This document shows, piece by piece, positions 1 to 11,300 of a DNA stretch of 64,000 nucleotides. The notes below the pieces were generated by a model. The model saw nothing but the letters and a program-made list of their open reading frames with translations, searched no databases and was not told the DNA's origin. The position numbers and the translations under genes are program-made. Numbering within the stretch: position 1 is the stretch's first letter; each line of letters begins with the position of its first letter. Source of the DNA: Calliphora vicina (Eukaryota > Arthropoda > Insecta > Diptera > Calliphoridae). The stretch is taken from the NCBI RefSeq assembly GCF_958450345.1, contig NC_088781.1, forward strand, positions 53,274,315-53,338,314, written 5' to 3'.

Positions 1-115
1 AAAATAATCTGCACTGTAGTTCCTAGGACACCAATAACTTTGAGTCTAATTGCCAAGTTAAGAGACATTTGGTAACGAGAACATCATAATAAAAACAAAA
101 TTTGTGTGGGTAAGT

Positions 116-284
116 ACATCGAGAAACTGATAGCGTCGGACTGAAGGACTTGTCTTGTTAACATAGAAGCATAATCAGCTTAATTTAAAAGTGAAGCACA
201 TCGAGAAACTAATAGCGTCTTACAATGCATGGACTTGTCTAGTTAAGCTAGAAGAAAAATCGGCTTAATTTAAAATTGAAGCAA
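116..284. repeat. Two-copy tandem duplication, ~82 bp unit
   Basis: The block starting ACATCGAGAAACT at 116 is repeated from 198 with several substitutions and small indels. Both copies run through GGACTTGTCT and end in a GCTTAATTTAAAA stretch. No coding potential. Confidence 0.7.
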
Positions 285-3150
285 GATCTTTGTAAACTGT
301 GACTAAACTGACACTTAAATCTTTTAAAAAATATAAAAAACATTGAGAAAAACTTGAAAATTAGAAATTTATAAATATTCTAATACATTTTCAAACTAAA
401 CACTTTCCCATATCCAATCTTTAGAAAGAAACTAACACTGTCTAGGTGTTAATTTGTAAAGGGGTATAACTCACTTTTCTAAATGGGCTACACAACAAGT
501 ATTTTCTTTTTACCTTTTTGTTTATTCTGTAAAATAAAATCTTCACACAAATCATAAAAATTTATAGAAGAAAACCCAATACAATGTCTAAATACCAATA
601 AACAAAAAAATAAATAAATAAATAAAGTATTGCAAGTATTGGTAGCTGTTAATCTATCATAAGCCTTTCTTTCTTTATTTTCTACTCTTTTTTATCTTTA
701 CAAAAGAAAACATTTACATCTTGTCCAAAATAATGGCCAAAGGCTGGGGAGTGAGTGTGTAAATTGTAATGTCGATGCCGTTTTTATTAAAAGCTGTGTG
801 AACGTTTATGGCGACGACTTTCCAAAAAAAAACATTCATAAATTTTAAAAAACTTTAAGAGAGAAAAAACTGCATTCACACTACTTGCTGCCTGTGTCGA
901 TAGATCAAATCAACTCCAAAAAATAGGCAGCATCATTGATATTAAAACGTATCAAGCAACCTGTGTAAATGTATCTATCTATCGATTGTTTGGATTTTGG
1001 GTGCAGTCTAGTGGTGTGTGTGTATGATGTTGAGGAGAGTGATCATTAAAGATTGAGTGAGTGAGTGCTGTTGTAGTGTGGATGAGTTATTTTGTGGGGG
1101 GATACTATTATGGTTGATTGGTGTTGATCGGATTCCCATGAAATGTGTTTATAAAATTTTCGTTTTCTTTATTTTATTTTGTTATTTTACTGTTTAGTAA
1201 GTCTGCTCTGCTGTGATAAATTAGCGACAGCTGTTGGTATCATGGACAACATGAAATTTATTTACTTTCAACACTTTGTTGCTAGAGTAAAGAGATGTAA
1301 ACAAAAGGTGGAAATTTCGGATGCCTGCTTTTGCAACTGTCGCCAGAACAAAATCAACAAGTTGTCAATAAAACTTAAAATTTGCTGATTTTAGAATGCT
1401 GACATTTGACGAAAAATGAATAAGAAATTCAGGAATACCTTAGTACCAGCAATCAATAGATTTTGAAAGAGAGACAGCATTTTTAATAAGATTAAAAAAT
1501 ACCCAATCCTTTAACCTTTGAATCCTTATGAAAATGATAATCTAAAATATGCAATACCTCATTCCCATTAAATCTACTTGCAGTTTTCACTTTTTATTAC
1601 TGATTAAAATTGACACAAACATTATTTATCATTTCAAAAATTAACTCTTAACTGGTTTAAATTGATAAGGTGTTAAACAAAAGAGAAAGAGGTAGAGAGT
1701 GTAAGAAAAACAATAACAACAACAACAACATCTCTGATAACAGCACTCAATCACCGTGGGGAAATAAAAGAAAATAACCAAAACAATGTATAACTGAGCA
1801 GAGCAGAGTGCAAAAGAAATTATAATCAACCAGGTTTTATTTGTTGTTGTTTTTTTGGGGGGGAAAATTACTATTTGTTTGTGTGTGCTGCTGTTGGGGC
1901 TACCAAATGTTTGGCTGTTTGAGTATTGTTTTTTTTTTGTTGTAAACATGAATTATAAATTATAATAAAATTAACCGTTAAGGTCATTCATTGTTTATAT
2001 CACTGACCCACTGAAAAACAAAGAGACAAGATATCAAAATTACAAAAACAATAGCATAAATTACACTCTACCTACGATGACTACGACGATCATGAATTAA
2101 ATATGTATTTGTTATTAACAAAAACACATACAATGTCTGTAATTTTACTTGTATACAAAACAACAAAATATGATTTTCCATTATCATTACAAAAACCGAG
2201 AAGAGTTGGAGAAAACTTTCTCCCAAAAGTGAAATAATTACAAACATAAGAATCCAACAGATTTTTTCTTTTAAATAAAAATAAATATGTAGTTGAAGAA
2301 TGCTGCATTAAGCTAGAAGTTCGCATGACCTTCGCAAAGCCCCAATAGCAAACTGGAATGAGAATTTGATTTATTATAAAGCCTATAATGACAATCGAAT
2401 CTTTTTGAAAATTTAAGAAAATTTTTGGAAAAGGTTTTAAAATATTCTACTCCTTATTTAGATTAATGGCGTTTTCTTTTCTGACACAAAATGTTGCCAA
2501 CATATTTTGTACCATTTATTAAAGATTACCCATACCCTCATAATGTTTTAAATTTTTAACGATCACAATAGAACAAAAACCATTACCATTTATGCAATTT
2601 TCTTTTATGTACCTTCTAAATGTTGTAAAACTATACATTTTGCTGTTTAAAAAGTGCTGCATTTCTAACCCTTTGATAAAATTGAGGGTGAAACGTGTAG
2701 CATATCTTCGAGGTTTTAGGGCAACATTATTTGAAAAGAACACGTTATACCTTTACCAAACTACATTTTTTTTAGAAAAGAACACAGAAAAGGGTAAAAG
2801 GTAGAATAAAGGCATCATTTATGCCAGAAAAGAAAACGCCATACGATTATTCTGTGAAGATCTCAAATATGTCATCGCTGAGTAAGGAAACACAAAAGCC
2901 ATATTGGCACACTGAAGATCAATATTTACAATCTCCTAATTAAAGATGGGATATCCAAACAGAGAGCTAAAACATTCACAAGACCTCATAAAGAATGACT
3001 GAAATACTTTTTTTTCAATCAACTTTCCGAAGAATCAGATATTTTGCATACATTTTTCTGATATACGTTCGATAATTTGGTATAAAAAATCAGCAAAATC
3101 TAACCATAAATGATAAAGATAACGACTACCTCGATTTTTGTTCGATTTTA
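285..3150. other. AT-rich non-coding stretch, no gene seen
   Basis: Long A/T homopolymer runs, short CAA and TG-rich patches (for example near 1000-1110 and 1705-1735), and only short frames with no recognisable protein. It lies on the 3' side of the spire-like exon, so it may be spire intron, but this cannot be shown. Confidence 0.5.
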
Positions 3151-3596
3151 GATCAGTAGATCTTTACATAGAGTGTCTCTATGGCTTCAATCGTCGGTTT
3201 ATATTTAATCTTTATACACTTCTATTTTAGATTCAACCATAGATCTCTATAATGGCTTAAATTAGTTTCAATGATAGCCATTTATGTAATCCTTATACAG
3301 TCTTTTACACATCATGCTTGAATTGTACTCTTATTCTTCATATAGTCTTGATAAGTTCAAATTTTGCTTAATTCGTAGGTCTTGATACAATCCTAATTTA
3401 GATTTAAACAAGGTTTTCTATATTGTCTTTAATTCACCTTCAAATGTCGGTCTTTATATATGATATAGTATATACAGTCCACTTTTAGCTCCACTCAAAG
3501 ACTTCTATATATTCTTTACAGAGTTTAACCTGAGCTTCAAAAGTCGCTTTTTATAAAATCCAAATTTAGCTTCAATCGTAGATCACAATATGTTGT

Positions 3597-4501
3597 CAGG
3601 CCCATTCGTTAAATTGAAAAATTCGTTATATCGAGATGTTTTTTTAATTTTGGACAACTTTTTCTATATTGGAATTTGGTTGGATGAGCGGTGTGACATA
3701 TCCAAATTTGTATATCTATAGTAGTTTTTACTAATTGTTCTTCTGGAGACTTCATTGTAAGGGATTTCGATTCGGAAAATGAAAATTAAACTCAGGGACA
3801 AACATTTAAAAAAAAACAGATTTTGAAGATTCTAGATTCCACATAATTTGTGTAAAGATAATTTACAGGAAACACTTAGTCACGATAAAATGTTTGTTTT
3901 CATTTTCTTCAAAATACATGTTGAGAATTTTGTTATTCCATATTTCATTCATTCATCAAAATTTTTAGTTTTTCTTTTAATGAAATTCTTCTACGGTTTT
4001 CCAAATTTAATTCACGTGAATTATAGCCTGATTCACAATATCGAATGAATGATTTCGTTCGCCTTCTAAGCGAAAGAAAGCTGATTTTGGATTCCCTAAC
4101 TTCATATTTATGTGAACGAATCAGTTTTCTTTCGCTTAGAATGCAAACGAAATCTTTCATTCGATATTGTGAAAACAAGCAATTAAACCACTATAGAAAA
4201 AATGACAGCACCTATTATTAACCATTGAAAACGCTACTGGATCGACTTATTTTCTTATTTTTACATTCTTTGCTACTTTTGTTTTTTATACTTTCTGTTC
4301 GTTATATTGAGCGTACAATTTCCGAAATATTCGCTATATAAGGTTGTCAATGCTAAAAATTTGGTCGTTTGTTTGATTTTGTTTGTTTTTTCATTCGTTA
4401 TATCGAGCATACAATTTTTGAAACGTTTGTTATATAAGGTGGTCAATGTTACGAACTCGACCGTGCGTTAAAGTGAGATTCGTTATACAGGGATTTGCCT
4501 G
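3597..4501. mobile_element. pogo/Tigger-like non-autonomous element (candidate)
   Basis: It starts with CAGGCCCATTCGTTAAA and ends with the complement of CAGGCAAATCCCTGTATAAC; TTCGTTATATCGAG-type motifs recur inside (about 3624, 4300, 4393). CAGG termini with TATAACGAA-type sequence are typical of pogo-group DNA transposons. No transposase is left. The left end is diverged and a clean TA duplication is not visible, so the family call is tentative. Confidence 0.4.
4034..4171. repeat. Long hairpin: 53-bp arms, 32-bp loop
   Basis: Left arm 4034-4086 begins CACAATATCGAATGAA; right arm 4119-4171 is its reverse complement at 49 of 53 positions. It lies inside the pogo-like element and is probably a small palindromic MITE inserted there. 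It would fold into a stable stem if transcribed. Confidence 0.75.
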
Positions 4502-4689
4502 TAATTAGACAGTACAATTTTAGCTTCAAGCGAAGGCCTTTATATTGTCCATTTTTTAGTTTCAATAGTAGATCTTTAAACCGTAAAACATTAGCTTCAA
4601 TTGAGGGCCTTTATACAGACTAAGTTCAGCTTCAATAATATAGTCCAAAATTAGCTTTAACCTCAGGTCTTTATACAATCTAATTTATT

Positions 4690-5293
4690 CTTCAAAAAAA
4701 ATTATACTTTAAAATAAAAATTTTAAATATTTTTCAAATTTTTTTTCAAATTTTAAAAAAATATTTTTTTTTTAAATTTATTACTGAAAAAAAAATTATG
4801 AAAAAAATTTTTTGTTTTGTCAGTGAAAAAATTCTGGTCAAAAAATATTTTTCCCGATTTTGACCCATTGTAGGTCCAACTTATATACATACATCAGACT
4901 TATATATATCGTAGCAATGGACTTTGAAATATATATCATCAGATATCCATATTGTCTATATTAATGACTTAATAATCCAGATATAGATAAAAAATAGGCC
5001 AAAAATCGAGGTTGTGGCGAGTTTTTCCTTATATTTCAGCCAAATGTCGATTTTAAATAGCAAACGAACCAGGTCTATATACATATATGAATCATATACG
5101 TAAGTTATTTGGGGGCTGGGGAAAGTTGATTTCAACATACAGACGGACAGACGGGTATGACTATATCGACTCCGCTATCTATAACGATCCAGAATATATA
5201 CATATATACACTTTGTTCAAATGAAAAATCCAGAAATTACAAACGGAATGAGAAACTTATATATACGTTGGCCACTCATAGTGAAAGGTATAA
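4690..5293 (-). mobile_element. mini-me-like element, copy 1 (degraded)
   Basis: Shares with 6841-7536 a left end (ATTATACTTTAAAATAAA), poly-T rich arms, the line CCCATTGTAGGTCCAACTTA, and a core at about 5141-5175 with GACGGACAGACGG followed by ATCGACTCCGCTATCTAT. This is the reverse complement of the 33-bp mini-me core known from flies, next to a (GTCY)n microsatellite. The copy has lost most of the interior quadruplet repeats. Confidence 0.65.
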
Positions 5294-5326
5294 AAATGTT
5301 ATTTTGGAAAAAAAAATTATTGTTTT

Positions 5327-5452
5327 ATGTGCTGTTTTTCTATAGCGAACGAGTACTTTGAGTGGAAATTTAACATGTGTTTTGTTATTGTAACAAAAAC
5401 AAAATACATGTAAAACGTCCATTCAAAACGCTCATTCGCTAAAACAGCACAT
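5327..5452. repeat. Short palindromic MITE
   Basis: Begins ATGTGCTGTTTTTC and ends with the reverse complement (GCACAT). Arms carry GCGAACGAGT / ACTCATTCGC-type sequence around a centre rich in TGTTATTGTAACA. A half copy lies at 53828-53903, which shows that it is a dispersed family. Confidence 0.6.
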
Positions 5453-6570
5453 TAAACTTAATTAAAAATGTCATAGTAATCTTACAAAATCTTGAAAAGT
5501 TTTTAATGAATTCCCTAGAAATCTTCCTAAAATTAATGACTATCGGAAACATCACATAAAATCTTAATCATTAATTACAATACTAATAAACACTAAAAAC
5601 TAGCCACCAAAGTTGCAAGCCTAAAGCTGTATTTCTAAAAAAAACGAATTTAACAAGAACAGCTTAAAGCTGCTGTAAAAGATCTTCTCATATTGAAAAT
5701 CATTTCCGTTTTTATGACATTATCATTTTTCATAGTAGCTCTGCAGTTAAGAGTAACTTTAAACCATTAAGAGGAGTTTTATGACGAAGCTGGGTGCAAA
5801 TGAATAAATGAATGAAAGCATGATACTACCAGATAACTAAAGAATGAATGAATGAGAACCATTAGCATGCAAGTGAGTAGTATCGCACATAATCAAACAA
5901 ACACTTAAGGTGTTTTTTTTATATTTTTTTTTTTGTTCTTTATCCTAAACACACTTGAGTTTTAAACACTGCAGCCGTACGAGTGTGAACAAAAGTCATA
6001 AACCCAGAGACACAGTTATGAATATAGCGCTTTTTTCTTAATTTAGAAAAAAAAATCTTTAACTTGGATTTGTTGGTTAGTGTTAAAGATATTAAAAATT
6101 TGATTTTAAAACAAATTATTGGTCAGATGCTGCCGCCAAAGATCTAAGAGTTTTCTTAGCATAACATGAAACATTATTAAGGTACACACATAGGTAGAGT
6201 ACAAATGCGGTTAGTACTTAACTTGATCATAAAGTTTAGTGGTTTAAAAATTATCTTAATGGTAAATTGTGTAAAATATAAAAAGAATAGAATGTTGTAT
6301 GAATAGTTACTACATATGTATTGATGTTTAAAATTTACACTTTTTCCAATAAACCTGGAAAAATAAGCATAATTTTTTAAAGATACTTATTAGTTGGGGT
6401 AAAAGGTTGTTTTCTTAAGAAAATATTTGACACAAAAAATTTTCTACAATAAATATTTTTAAAGATTTTTTAATATTCATAAGAACAAATTTGAGATTCA
6501 ATAAATTTAATGATGTAAAAATTTAAATAAGTTTTTGCAATAAAATATATCATGAGATAATAATTTTGTT
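5453..6570. other. AT-rich non-coding stretch
   Basis: No frame, repeat or RNA gene recognised. It contains only A/T runs and short direct repeats of AATGAATGAATG type near 5800-5860. Confidence 0.5.
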
Positions 6571-6579
6571 TAAAACCAA

Positions 6580-6850
6580 AGTTTCGAAAGAATTAATTCT
6601 TAATTCAATTTTTGAAATGAAAATAAAAATTTATCTTTTTACCATTTCGTTAATTAATTTATTATGAATTAATCCCTAGGCTTAGTTCCTTTGTGCTTCA
6701 TTTGTATTAAATTCATTCCATTAAGAATTCATTCGTTATAAGTAGAATTAATTCCTTATTGAATCATTCAAAATTTCAGGAATTCAAATTCATTACAAAA
6801 TAGCTTTAAAAACGTATTGAATGATTAAATTTTATTTCAATTCTATATTC
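6580..6850. repeat. Dispersed ATTCATT-rich repeat, copy 1
   Basis: Shares an ordered set of blocks with 11030-11300: TTAATTTATTATGAATTAAT, then TAGGCTTA.TTCCTTTGT, then TTCATTC, then ATTACAAA.TAGCTT. The order and spacing are kept, so this is a family and not chance. The mini-me-like element copy 2 begins at its right edge. Confidence 0.45.
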
Positions 6851-7536
6851 GGCTGTGCCGAATCTTATATACCCTTCACCAAATTATACTTTAAAATAAA
6901 TTTTTTTAGGTAAACAAAATAATTTTTTTTTTTTAAATTGTTTTTTAATTTTTTTTAAAAAAGTTTTTTCCAAATTTTTAAAAAAAAATTTTTATGGTTT
7001 TTTTAATTTTTTTTGTAAACAAATTTATGACAAAAAATTTTTTGATGAAAAAAAATTCGGGTTCAAAAATATTTTTCCCGATTTTGACCCATTGTAGGTC
7101 CAACTTACTATAGTCTTATCTACATCGTTGCAATGGACTTTGAAATATCTATCATCAGATATCCATATTGTCTATATTAATGACTTAGTAATCCAGATGT
7201 AGATCAAAAATTGGTCAAAAATCGAGGTTGTCCCGGTTTTTTGCTGATATCTCCGTTATTTATGGACCGATTTTGCTGATTTTAAATAGCAAACTTCTCG
7301 AAAGCATGTCTGACAGAATTATTGAAGATTTGGATCCCAAAGATATATGGGGTCTTCAGAAAATTGATTTCAACAGACAGACGGACAGACAGACAGACGG
7401 TCATGGCTTAATCGACTCCGCTATCTATAAGGATCCAGAATATATATACTTTATAGGGTCGGAAATGAAAAATGTAGAAATTACAAACGGAATGACAAAC
7501 TTATATATACCCTTCTTACGAAGGTGAAGGGTATAA
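6841..7536 (-). mobile_element. mini-me-like element, copy 2
   Basis: Bounded by TATACCCTTCACCAAA at the left and GAAGGTGAAGGGTATA at the right, which are inverted ends. The core at about 7375-7425 holds a (CAGA/CGGA)n quadruplet run followed by CATGGCTTAATCGACTCC, the complement of the mini-me core known from Drosophila and other Diptera. A 99-codon frame at 7228-7527 reads through the element, including the QTDRQTDG microsatellite translation, and is not a host gene. The element lies about 300 bases downstream of the spire-like exon, in its presumed intron. Confidence 0.75.
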
Positions 7537-7810
7537 AAAAGATTAAGAGCCTGATTAAGTAACATGGCGGAAAACAAAATTTTCAAACGAAAACTGAATG
7601 ATTTTCAAGCAAAAATTTTAAAATTGTTTTCCGGCCTAGTTTCTGAACTTTATAATGATTAAAAGCTAAGCAAAACTGAATGAAGAGAAATTGTTCAATT
7701 CAATTTGTTTTCGATTATCGATTTGTGGAATGAATGGCTGACATTTTTTTAATTCCGAATAAAGATTTTAGTGAATTAAGATCTATAACTAAAAAAATAA
7801 TTGAAAAAAA

Positions 7811-7816
7811 ACTTAC
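7811..7816 (-). promoter_or_regulatory. Splice donor of the spire-like exon
   Basis: GTAAGT read on the minus strand, directly after the codons for Ser-Gly and one base of the next codon. It matches the insect consensus exactly. Beyond it the frame turns into Phe/Asn-rich translation of AT-rich DNA, which supports an exon end here. Confidence 0.7.
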
Positions 7817-8540
7817 CACCACTTTGCTCCTCTTGTTGCTGTTGCTGTCTTTGCTGCTGCTGCCTCATTTTAACATCCTTTTTCTTACGCTCTGCCTCCG
7901 ACCATGAACAGTGGATACTGCCATCTTGATGTAAACTTAAATTATCCACAGCATCGGGTATTTCTAGCTCATTGAAAATATGACGTTTACCAGCAGCCGC
8001 AATGCGACGATACAGTGATATAGATTGATAGATTAAAGCCCAAGCTTGTTCCTCGGACAGAGGAGCCTTAAAAGATTCCAAAATATTCTTGACACTAACA
8101 CAGCCCATGGGATTATTGCAGGCACAAATGGAGGGTGGTGTCGCTGCGGTTAGAGTTAGTGTAATGGCTGCTTCATTAAGATCGCCTGTTTTGGAAAGTA
8201 ACTCTTCGTTGGCACTGTCCGGTGAGGTGGAGAGAAAACCATCTTCAGCATCGGAATGTTGCTGCTGCTGATGACATTTGCCATTGATAATGGGTTTGGC
8301 TTTGGTAAAAGATAATTTAGTTTGTTGTTGTTCAGTATTAACAACATTGCTGCTTGAGCATTCATGAGCGCCTGCGTCATTGCAAGCTGTGTTCGATGAG
8401 GACAGTTTGTTGGCAGAGTTTGTACAGCAATCTCCTCCACCCTCATCGACAGCTCGTTCATTGCTGGCTAATTCTTCGGAAATTTTTTGTTTTGTGGCCG
8501 ACATATGATCACCAAATGTTTCTTGGATTTCGGTAGTCAT
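7817..8540 (-). CDS. spir: Spire-like actin nucleator, first coding exon (partial)
   Basis: Probable 5' coding exon of the Spire actin-nucleation factor, which nucleates filaments through WH2 repeats and binds formin (Cappuccino) through its N-terminal KIND domain. The reading frame opens at an ATG in a good insect context (AACAAAATG) and runs 241 codons plus one base to a consensus donor GTAAGT at 7816-7811, giving a phase-1 intron. Residues 1-146 are low-complexity (Ser/Asn/Thr, short Gln runs). From residue 147 the KIND signature appears: CVSVKNIL, then SEEQAWALIYQ at 162-172, then an LSLHQDGSIH turn at 201-210. A Gln-rich stretch (226-236) precedes the donor. The exon covers only the front of KIND; the rest of KIND, the WH2 repeats and the FYVE-like region must lie in later exons, not recognised here. 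Reading on past 7817 gives intron-coded residues ending at a stop at 7776. The KIND match is seen; assignment to Spire rather than another KIND protein rests on the EEQAWA..YQ pattern. Confidence 0.75.
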
Positions 8541-11025
8541 TTTGTTGTTATGGGAGAATTATCTTGATGATTAAGCTGGGTTAATGTTTCAGGGATTTTG
8601 TTGTTCCCTTTAATTTGTTTACTTTTGTTCACAAAAATTATAGTTTTTTATGGAAATTTTACACTCAATTTGTTGTTATTTAGACAATTATAATTGACAA
8701 CATTTAATAATTTAATTAGTTACATTAAAAAAACACAAAACATAAATTTTATTGGAATTTTTTCTAGTTCCACAAAATCACAAAGTTTTTAACACAGAAA
8801 TCTGCAACAGAAAATAAAACACATTACATTTTTATTGATTTATTATTGAATTATTAAATTTATTTCAATCTTTTTTTATATTTTTATTTATTAAATTGTT
8901 ATAATTTGTTTTAAAACACGCACGTTTGCTGGAATTTGTTTAAAATTTTTGATTAATCAAAAATAAAAAAAAAAAATGAGAGTGATTCACTTGTCAAAAT
9001 TAAATGACTTTGATTATTATTGTTGTTGTTATTGTTTTCGTTTATTCTTTCACTAGTGTCATCAACTGGGTTGCCAAGAGTTAAGAAATTAAGCAAAATA
9101 GAGGGTATGTTGGAAATGTAACGGTTTTTTAAGTGATAATTTTGTTAAAATATAGACAAAAACTAAAACGGAATTAAATTTTAATGGTACTGAAGAAGAA
9201 ATTATTTTGGAAAATTAATATGTAATACAAAATGTATGCTGCTAATTAGGAGGAGTATATAAAGTTTAATACTTTTGAAGAAGAAAATACAATTTAATTA
9301 ATGCAAATCTGAAGGCTCGAAGTATAATTTTTCTAAAAATAATTTTACAGAGGAACTAGTAAATCCTGAGACTCTATTGTTTAATTTTCTCTTCGTTTTT
9401 TTACACTAAACGTATTTATATATGAAAATACTGTGTATTAATACTTTTCGAACATAAAATATTATTAAATCCAGTCAGATTGTCTGAAATGGTTTTGAAA
9501 TCTTGTTTAATTTTAATATTTTTCCGCAATTTTAAATCTTATTTTATATTTTCTTCACATTTTTATTTTGCTCATTGGTATTTATAAATACATACCCGAT
9601 ATATAAGAAAATAAAATGTTTTTGAATTTCTTTTAAAAAATTGTATAAATACCGACCATACTTCAATAAAATCATTTGTATTATTTGAAAATCTGATACA
9701 AATTTTATTACATAAGTATCTGACAAATATTAATACTCAGTGTTGTCGTCTGTACATACCTTAATTAACATTTTAAATCGAATATATATTTCTTAAATTT
9801 AATTAATTAATTTTAAAACCAAACTGTTTAATTTCTTCAAATAGTTGCAGCAATTGAAAAAAATACTCTTAAAATAAAGCAAATATAATTAACTTGCATC
9901 ATTCATTAATAATTTTCCCATCATAAGCACACAAAAAATACTCATTCTATTTATACAAATTACACATTTTAAAGCGTTATGCATACAACTGTATAATAAA
10001 TTTACGAGTTTTACTATTTGATTAGATAAAAACTAAATTCAAATAGTTATATGAATATATAACATTTCTTTGAAGTGCATTCATGAATTAAATTGTACAC
10101 ATCTTTTTATAAACTATCTAAATTAAATAATATAACAGTTACTATACTAAACAACTATTTGAACTATATTATTTACATTAAAATGTGTTAACAACTGTTT
10201 AAATTTTTATTAAATTATATAATTTAATATGCAGCTTGTATGTTTTTTTATGGGATATTCAAAAAATTAACTATGAAATAGATGTTTTTTATATTTTTAG
10301 TGGTGGCTATTTTTGTTTAATAGAAATATAGTTTTTTATAACAATTCCAAATATTATGAAATGTAGATGTTATATTTTTTATGATTCTAATACATATTAA
10401 AAACACACTACTTTAATTTAAACAAAGATATTTCAAATATTAAAATTTTTCTGTAAAAAATTACTCTATCAAGCTTCTCACATATTTTCTTCGGAATGGT
10501 TTCAATTCCATAGTTATTTATTACAATCGATTACGTTTTAGGTTCTTCAGATTCCGTGATATTTGTTAAGTCAACAAATGTTTAATAATTTGTATTTCGG
10601 ATTTTAATTTGACAGCGTTTTTTATACTAAAAAAAACAATTTTGAAAACTGAAAGTGATTTCATTCCGAAAGAAATGTTCGTTTTTCTTTTTATGATGAA
10701 GCGAAATATGAAATTAATTCCACTTTATTTCAGAATAGATTTCTGTGGCAGGGCTCTATACTATAAAAATTATTTTGAATATACATATTTATTTATAGAG
10801 ACTCTAAGAGTTCTTGTATAGATTACAGGAGATACCAAATATTAGCGGATTTAAGTATTAAGTGCGAATAGTTTTGCACAAATGCAAACCTTTACAGTAA
10901 TCGAATAACAAAGATTTACTTAGCTTTTTAGTATTGCACAGCATAATGAGAAATTCATAATTCATTCATAATACGATTTTTGAAATAATTAAATAATTTG
11001 TGGCTTCTTAGCATTAATTCTTTCA
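8541..11025. other. AT-rich non-coding DNA upstream of the spire-like start
   Basis: It should hold the 5' UTR or first intron of the spire-like gene (minus strand). Apart from long A/T runs and a GTTGTT run near 9020 nothing clear is seen; no convincing TATA/Inr pair was found. Confidence 0.4.
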
Positions 11026-11029
11026 AAAC

Positions 11030-11300
11030 TTTGATTCATAGTCAATATGAATCAAGGGTTCGAAATAATTATTTCCTTATCGAAATCAAAATAAATTTTA
11101 TTTCTTAACAATTCCATTAATGAATTCAGTATGTATTAATTCATAGGCTTAATTCCTTTGTACTTCAAATATATTGAACTCATTATTTTCAGAATTCATT
11201 CTATATACAATGAATTTCTTGTGAATCATTAAATTATTGTTCAATTCTAATCTATTACAAATTAGCTTCTGAAAATGGTTCGTCATTAATTAAAAAATTA
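11030..11300. repeat. Dispersed ATTCATT-rich repeat, copy 2
   Basis: Counterpart of 6580-6850: blocks TTCATAGGCTTAATTCCTTT, then GAATTCATTC, then ATTACAAATTAGCTT occur in the same order. Confidence 0.45.

Larger units (their letters stand above)
3150..4690. repeat. Degenerate tandem repeat tract, ~38 bp unit
   Basis: A decayed unit of the type TTTAGCTTCAATCGTAG followed by GTCTTTATA recurs throughout 3150-3595 and again 4505-4690. The interval 3597-4501 between them is a separate element inserted in the tract. Units vary in length and sequence, so this is an old array. Confidence 0.55.

Noticed and set aside
7228..7527. 99-codon frame with QTDRQTDG as a protein
   Set aside because: It translates the mini-me core microsatellite; the same frame recurs wherever this repeat occurs in fly genomes.
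8156..8461. Second frame overlapping the spire-like exon
   Set aside because: Shadow of the KIND-containing frame, with no domain of its own.
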